NCBI GenBank assembly: GCA_022578605.1
Contig: MU394116.1
Span: 1 to 64,000 of the forward strand
Direction of reading: 5' to 3'
From: Camillea tinctor
Taxonomy: Eukaryota > Ascomycota > Sordariomycetes > Xylariales > Xylariaceae
Length of the DNA: 64,000 nt
Shown: in pieces, positions 59,887-64,000 of the stretch
How the letters are laid out: each line of letters begins with the position of its first letter
Position numbering within the stretch: position 1 is the first letter of the stretch
Program-made: the position numbers and the translations under genes
Notes under the pieces: model-generated
Databases searched by the model: none
What the model was told of the DNA's origin: nothing
Seen by the model: only the letters and a program-made list of their open reading frames with translations

Positions 59887-61938
59887 TCATTCCTCCTCCC
59901 AGAGCGACGATGCCAACGATGGAATATGGAAATTAACGTATACCCTGCCCTCCCACGGTTCCAGCGGCGGCATCGTGCCCCTTTCCTTGTTCTTACTCAT
60001 CGCAGCCGTCGTCGTCGTCGTCGACTCGGTTTTACTGTTATTGCTGCTGCTATATGTACTAATAAGCAGCCTCGGAACTTCTTCTGTATCGCCTTCTCCC
60101 TTTTCCTCCTGAGTACCATGATCGATCCCTAGTGCATCCCACACATCCGGACATTCCTTGGTTTCCTTCGAGAAGTTGAGAACCACAAACGCTCTTCTTC
60201 TTGTTGTTGTTCTTTTCGGAGCACTGCTTATTTTTCTTCTTTTCCCTGGCCTCTCTTGTATATCTGTTCCATTCTCCCCTGACTCTTCTTCCCCTGCACT
60301 TTCCTTCCTCTTTTCCTTTTCTTCTTCCTCTTCCACTTGCTCCTCCTTAACGTACGCGAAAATCGCCTCATCATCCGCCTCCTCCCTGAGCCGGAAGTTG
60401 CCAAACACGAACAGGTCTCTGAGGCGGGGGCTCTTCCGCATCTTCAGCACCGTCTTATAGAAGCTCAGCACCGAGTCCGGGTCCGCGGCCTGCTTCTCCG
60501 CGTTGACCTTCTTGTAGTCGTCGTGCACGCGCATCCAGGTCTTAGCCCCCTCCTCGGCGAACCCGGCGTTCGCGCTGTCGTCCCACTGGAACGGTATGCG
60601 CGAGTGGTCGCGCGCCAGGATGCGCAGGCCGTGCATGGTCTTCTCCAGGGCGCTGCTCGCGTCCTCCGACGCCTGGGCCTCGGCATAGAAGCTCCGGCTC
60701 TCGACGTCCTTGTACTCGTCGATGCCCCAGGCGGCCGGCATGTTGGTCATGCCGATCTCCTGGCCCTGGTAGAGGAACAGCGTGCCGGTGAGGGTGGCCT
60801 GCCAGAGTGCGAGCGCCTTGGCGCTCGCGCGCCACAGCTCCGCGGAGGAGCAGTCCCCGAACCGGCTCACCGCCCGCCCGTTGTCGTGGTTCTCGCAGAA
60901 CACCGTCGTCCACGCGTCCGTGCCCTCGACGAAGGTCTGCCAGCGCGCCACGAGCGTCTTGAGCTGCCGCAGCGAGAACGGCACGAAGTGGTACTTGGGC
61001 CCGAACATGCCCCCCGTGCCGAGCCGGATCATGCTGAACTCGAAGACCATGTCCAGCTCCTTCGCCGCCGCCGACACGTACGGCACCACCTGGCTCGGGT
61101 GGGGCGTGTTGGACAGCTCGCCCACCGATACGGCACCGTACGGCGCCAGCGCCTTCTCCCGCATCTCGCGGATGAACTCGTGGATGCGCGGGCCGTTACA
61201 CCACATCTCGGGGGCGGGCTGGTGCGGGGAGTTGGGATCGGTGACGGGCGCATCGACGTACTCGGTGCGCTTGCTGTACTTGTTGACCGTGTCGATGCGG
61301 AAGCCGTCGACGCCGCGTTCGAGCCAGAAGCGCATCGTATTGTCGTAGATGGCCTCGCGGCACTCCTCCGACTCCCAGTTGAGATCCGGCTGGTCGGGCG
61401 CGTAGAGGTGTAGGTAATACTCCTGCGTGTGCTCGTCCCACGTCCAGGTCGGCCCCGCGAAGTACCCGCGCCAGTTGGTCGGCGGCATGCGGTTCCCCTG
61501 CGCATCGTACCGCGCCGGTTTCCAGATGTACCAGTCCCGCTTCGGGTTGTCCTTCGAGGAGCGCGACTCCTTGAACCACTCGTGCTCGATGGAAGTGTGG
61601 TTCACGACGAGGTCGAGGATCAGCTTGATTCCCCGCGAGTGGCACACCTCCACGAGCTCGTCGATGTTCTCGACGGTCCCGTACGGCGCGTAGATTTTCT
61701 GGTAGTCGGATACGTCGTAGCCCATGTCCGCTTGGGGTGATTCGAAGACGGGAGACAACCAGACCACATCGATACCGAGCTCGTGTAAGTAGTCCATCTT
61801 GGAGATCAGTCCGGGGATGTCTCCCCAACCGTCGCCATTGGAGTCTTTGAAGCTGGCCGGATAGACCTGGTAGAACGTGGCTGCCTTCCACCAGGGCTCC
61901 TTACCAACATATCCATTTTCGTGATGAAGGCCGTTCAT
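59887..61938 (-). CDS. GH13 maltase/oligo-1,6-glucosidase
   Basis: Single exon, 683 aa from the first ATG (61938); the frame extends 27 bases upstream but begins with GTG. The (beta/alpha)8 core is complete: VYPASFKDSNGDGWGDIPGL, LDLVVNHTS, GFRIDTVN with nucleophile Asp216, VGELSN with acid/base Glu274, and CENHDNGR with Asp352, positions close to yeast isomaltase. It should hydrolyse maltose and related alpha-glucosides inside the cell; there is no signal peptide. About 48 residues of charged low complexity (VEEEEEKEKRKESAGEEES... to KRRK) interrupt the C-terminal beta domain at residues ~532-579, and a Ser/Thr repeat follows near 630-650, making it ~100 residues longer than usual. The core is GC-rich, the inserts are not. 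It is divergent to the alpha-glucoside permease. Confidence 0.93.
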   Translation of the reverse strand: MNGLHHENGYVGKEPWWKAATFYQVYPASFKDSNGDGWGDIPGLISKMDYLHELGIDVVWLSPVFESPQADMGYDVSDYQKIYAPYGTVENIDELVEVCHSRGIKLILDLVVNHTSIEHEWFKESRSSKDNPKRDWYIWKPARYDAQGNRMPPTNWRGYFAGPTWTWDEHTQEYYLHLYAPDQPDLNWESEECREAIYDNTMRFWLERGVDGFRIDTVNKYSKRTEYVDAPVTDPNSPHQPAPEMWCNGPRIHEFIREMREKALAPYGAVSVGELSNTPHPSQVVPYVSAAAKELDMVFEFSMIRLGTGGMFGPKYHFVPFSLRQLKTLVARWQTFVEGTDAWTTVFCENHDNGRAVSRFGDCSSAELWRASAKALALWQATLTGTLFLYQGQEIGMTNMPAAWGIDEYKDVESRSFYAEAQASEDASSALEKTMHGLRILARDHSRIPFQWDDSANAGFAEEGAKTWMRVHDDYKKVNAEKQAADPDSVLSFYKTVLKMRKSPRLRDLFVFGNFRLREEADDEAIFAYVKEEQVEEEEEKEKRKESAGEEESGENGTDIQERPGKRRKISSAPKRTTTRRRAFVVLNFSKETKECPDVWDALGIDHGTQEEKGEGDTEEVPRLLISTYSSSNNSKTESTTTTTAAMSKNKERGTMPPLEPWEGRVYVNFHIPSLASSLWEEE

Positions 61939-62835
61939 GGCGTAGGTAGTTTCTTCTTGGCTCACTAATTTTTATTCCTCTTTCCAGGTACTCTTCCTCT
62001 ACTCTTTATTTGACCAGTAGCAAAGAAGAATTCACAAAAAAGATGAGAGAATTTCCCCTAAGACTTCTCCTGACCATGTCAGCTGGTATGAACACGAGAA
62101 GAAGAAAACCAGGGCCGACATTTAGATTCTTTATCACCACCTCTCGGTTCTGTGGTGGCTGGTCCGGACCCGCAACGTCGGATGTCCATCTCCCTACTCC
62201 CTACGAACAAGGTAAACCGCCAATGTTGAATCCCGGCAACGTCGTCCTTTATGACCTAGTATAGGCCCCTCGAGTGGTGGCGGAGCTGACGTGATGCCAA
62301 GGCGGTTCGCAAGCACCTCCGAAATGGTCGATGAACCTCGCCCTAACGTCGGTCAAATAAGAAATACCCTCCAATCAGGAGAGCAAAACTCCGCCCGTAC
62401 CGTTGCGGCAACTCCGCCTCCGTTTTCGATGCCCTCCTCCATGCTGCTCCATGCTAGTCGTTCTTGTCGGCCCATCATTATGGGACCATCCCCCGGATTC
62501 CACCCCGCGTGAGTATGGTTCGCTTCTCCACACGTGCGACCCCTGAGATCCCCCAAAGTTAAACGATCCAGACTCGGTGGTGGATCACTTCTCTTACCAA
62601 GACCGCCTTGTCGGAGTTGAGAGGAAGGGTGTAAGAAAGCGAGAGAAAAACAAGAAAAGAAAAAAAAACACAGGGAAATTCATAATAAATAGATGAGATA
62701 CTCCCTCTGATGCTACCTAGCACCTAGGTATTGTTAGCGGGTCCGTCTATCTTACTCTGCTCAATATCATCTTTTTTTCTGGTTCTTAAAGTACTGTCCG
62801 GTTCATAAGCTACACGTAGCGGAATCACCCTGTGC
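61939..62835. promoter_or_regulatory. bidirectional promoter of the maltase / alpha-glucoside permease pair
   Basis: About 900 bp separates the two start codons. Candidate CreA (SYGGRG) sites of the form GCGGAG occur at 62280-62285 and, in reverse, at 62389-62394 and 62412-62417. CGG triplets spaced by 11 bases occur in CGGACCCGCAACGTCGG near 62165-62181, a possible zinc-cluster factor site. Carbon-catabolite repression and maltose induction would be expected for such a pair, but the sites are predictions from short consensus words. Confidence 0.45.
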
Positions 62836-64000
62836 ATGATGGACAAGCAAGCTGCCCACGCGGATGACCTGGAGGTAGCCTCGCAACCCCATGATGCTAC
62901 CTCCAAAGCTCTACACGACGAGGCGCTCGTCTCGGGCGCGAAGCACGCGTCCGACGCAGAGCAGCACATGACTCTCCTCAGAGCCGTGAAGTTATACCCC
63001 AAGGCGATCGGCTGGTCGGTACTGTTGTCCTCGACACTCATCATGGAGGGCTACGATCTCGCGCTCCTTGGAAGTCTCTACGCGTCGCCCGTGTTCAACC
63101 AGAAGTATGGGACTTGGGACGAGGCCAACGAGAAGTGGGCGGTCTCCGCTGCGTGGCAATCCGGATTGTCGAATGGCGCTCGTGCGGGAGAGATCATAGG
63201 TCTTATCCTCGCCGGTTGGGTCTCCGACAGATACGGCTACAAGAGAACCACCATCATGTCTTTGATTTTGATGATACTGTTCGTCTTTGTCCTGTTTTTT
63301 GCACCGAATGTCCAGGTGCTGGTTGTCGGCGAAGTTCTATGCGGTGAGTGATGAGTGATCCGGCCTATCCGTAATTACCTAGTATCATCCAGAGTCGCGT
63401 CTAACCAAAAATACCTAGGCATTCCGTGGGGAGCATTTCAATCGGTAACCCCGGCCTACGCATCGGAGGTTGCGCCGGTGGTCCTTCGCCCTTACTTGAC
63501 AACCTTCATTAATATGTGCTGGGTCATTGGCCAATTCTTCGCTGCCGCGGTTAATAAGGGCTCAGTTGGCCGTCACGACGAATGGGCCTATAGGATACCA
63601 TTCGGGGTTCAGTGGGTTTGGCCAGTGCCTATCCTGGCCGGCGTATTATTCGCCCCCGAGTAAGTGATTTCCTCTTATTTATATCCATGCTTGGCTAATA
63701 GGATCTTGATTGCCAATGGTACTATAGGTCCCCCTGGTGGCACGTTCGTCACGGCAATAGAGATGCGGCGAAGGCATCTCTTTTGAGACTCACGTCGCGG
63801 GACGATCCCACTTTCAATCCCGATGATACTATTGCTATGATTGAGCATACCAATGAATTGGAAAAGAGTATGAAAGAAGGTCTAACGTATAGAGACTGTT
63901 TCAAGGGTGTAGATTTGCGCCGCACAGAGATCGTTGTCGGGATCTGGCTAGTACAAACCCTCGGTGGCCAGAATCTTATGGGCTATTTTGCGTACTTCTT
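62836..64000 (+). CDS. alpha-glucoside:H+ symporter (MAL-type MFS permease), partial at window end
   Basis: Exons 62836-63343, 63419-63659 and 63728-64000 (continuing beyond the window) give the first ~340 residues. The cytosolic N-terminus (MMDKQAAHADDLEVASQPHD) leads to helix 1 WSVLLSSTLIMEGYDLALLGSLYASPVFNQKYG, the LAGWVSDRYGYKRTT motif A loop, then IPWGAFQSVTPAYASEVAPVVLRPYLTTFINMCWVIGQ, and ESPWWHVRHGNRDAAKASLLRLTS at the start of the central loop. These are the diagnostic blocks of fungal maltose permeases (Mal31/Agt1, MalP). It imports maltose and similar alpha-glucosides that the neighbouring maltase cleaves. Both introns are 68-75 bp. The second ATG three bases downstream is an equally possible start. 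Confidence 0.9.

Noticed and set aside
60337..61413. 358-codon frame opposite the maltase
   Set aside because: Antisense shadow in the GC-rich GH13 core; Arg/Val/Leu-rich with no domain.

Overview
This is nuclear DNA from a filamentous ascomycete (Pezizomycotina). Genes carry short GT-AG introns of about 50-110 bp with CTAAC/CTGAC-type branch sites, and one end of the window is an AT-rich block of mutated retrotransposon. Gene content (class I hydrophobin, SulP and sugar transporters, GH128 glucanase, GH13 maltase with an alpha-glucoside permease, DUF7730-like and CorA-like fungal families) fits Sordariomycetes. A twin intron and abundant ACCTAGGT-type spacer motifs make Xylariales my best guess, at low confidence. 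All exon joins were deduced by hand from splice signals, frame and family conservation.

Layout. 1-3.8 kb: extreme AT block with ghosts of a Ty3/gypsy pol (reverse transcriptase, RNase H, integrase zinc finger). 3.8-10.5 kb: gene-poor DNA with one small secreted hydrophobin. 10.5-10.75 kb: assembly gap flanked by poly-G, poly-C and a noisy duplicate. 10.75-18.9 kb: repeat-motif protein, amino-acid permease and SulP transporter, all on the minus strand. 20.9-24.4 kb: MFS sugar transporter and secreted PQQ-type sugar dehydrogenase, converging. 24.96-25.53 kb: a TIR-bounded MITE. 26.0-31.1 kb: Rad26/ATRIP-like checkpoint protein and CDP-diacylglycerol synthase. 33.9-37.3 kb: tandem pair of DUF7730-like genes. 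38.0-41.7 kb: beta-carbonic anhydrase and a GH128 cell-wall glucanase whose intron holds the second assembly gap. 42.9-47.9 kb: unknown membrane protein and a CorA-like protein. 48.9-50.3 kb: peroxisomal thiolase with a PTS2 signal. 51.2-55.1 kb: DHA1 drug transporter and the Bos1 SNARE. 55.9-59.1 kb: thiamine pyrophosphokinase and Mia40. 59.9-64 kb: maltase and alpha-glucoside permease in a divergent pair; the permease runs off the window.

Most genes are conserved housekeeping or nutrient-uptake functions. The one clear functional cluster is the maltose/alpha-glucoside pair at the right end. The most unusual signals are (a) the sequence context of surviving cytosines in the AT block, which does not look like ordinary CpA-type RIP, (b) a [D1,2]-type spliceosomal twin intron in the amino-acid permease, (c) the MITE with internal arrays of its own terminal motif, and (d) a start codon that forms an exon alone in BOS1. 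I found no tRNA, rRNA or CRISPR array.
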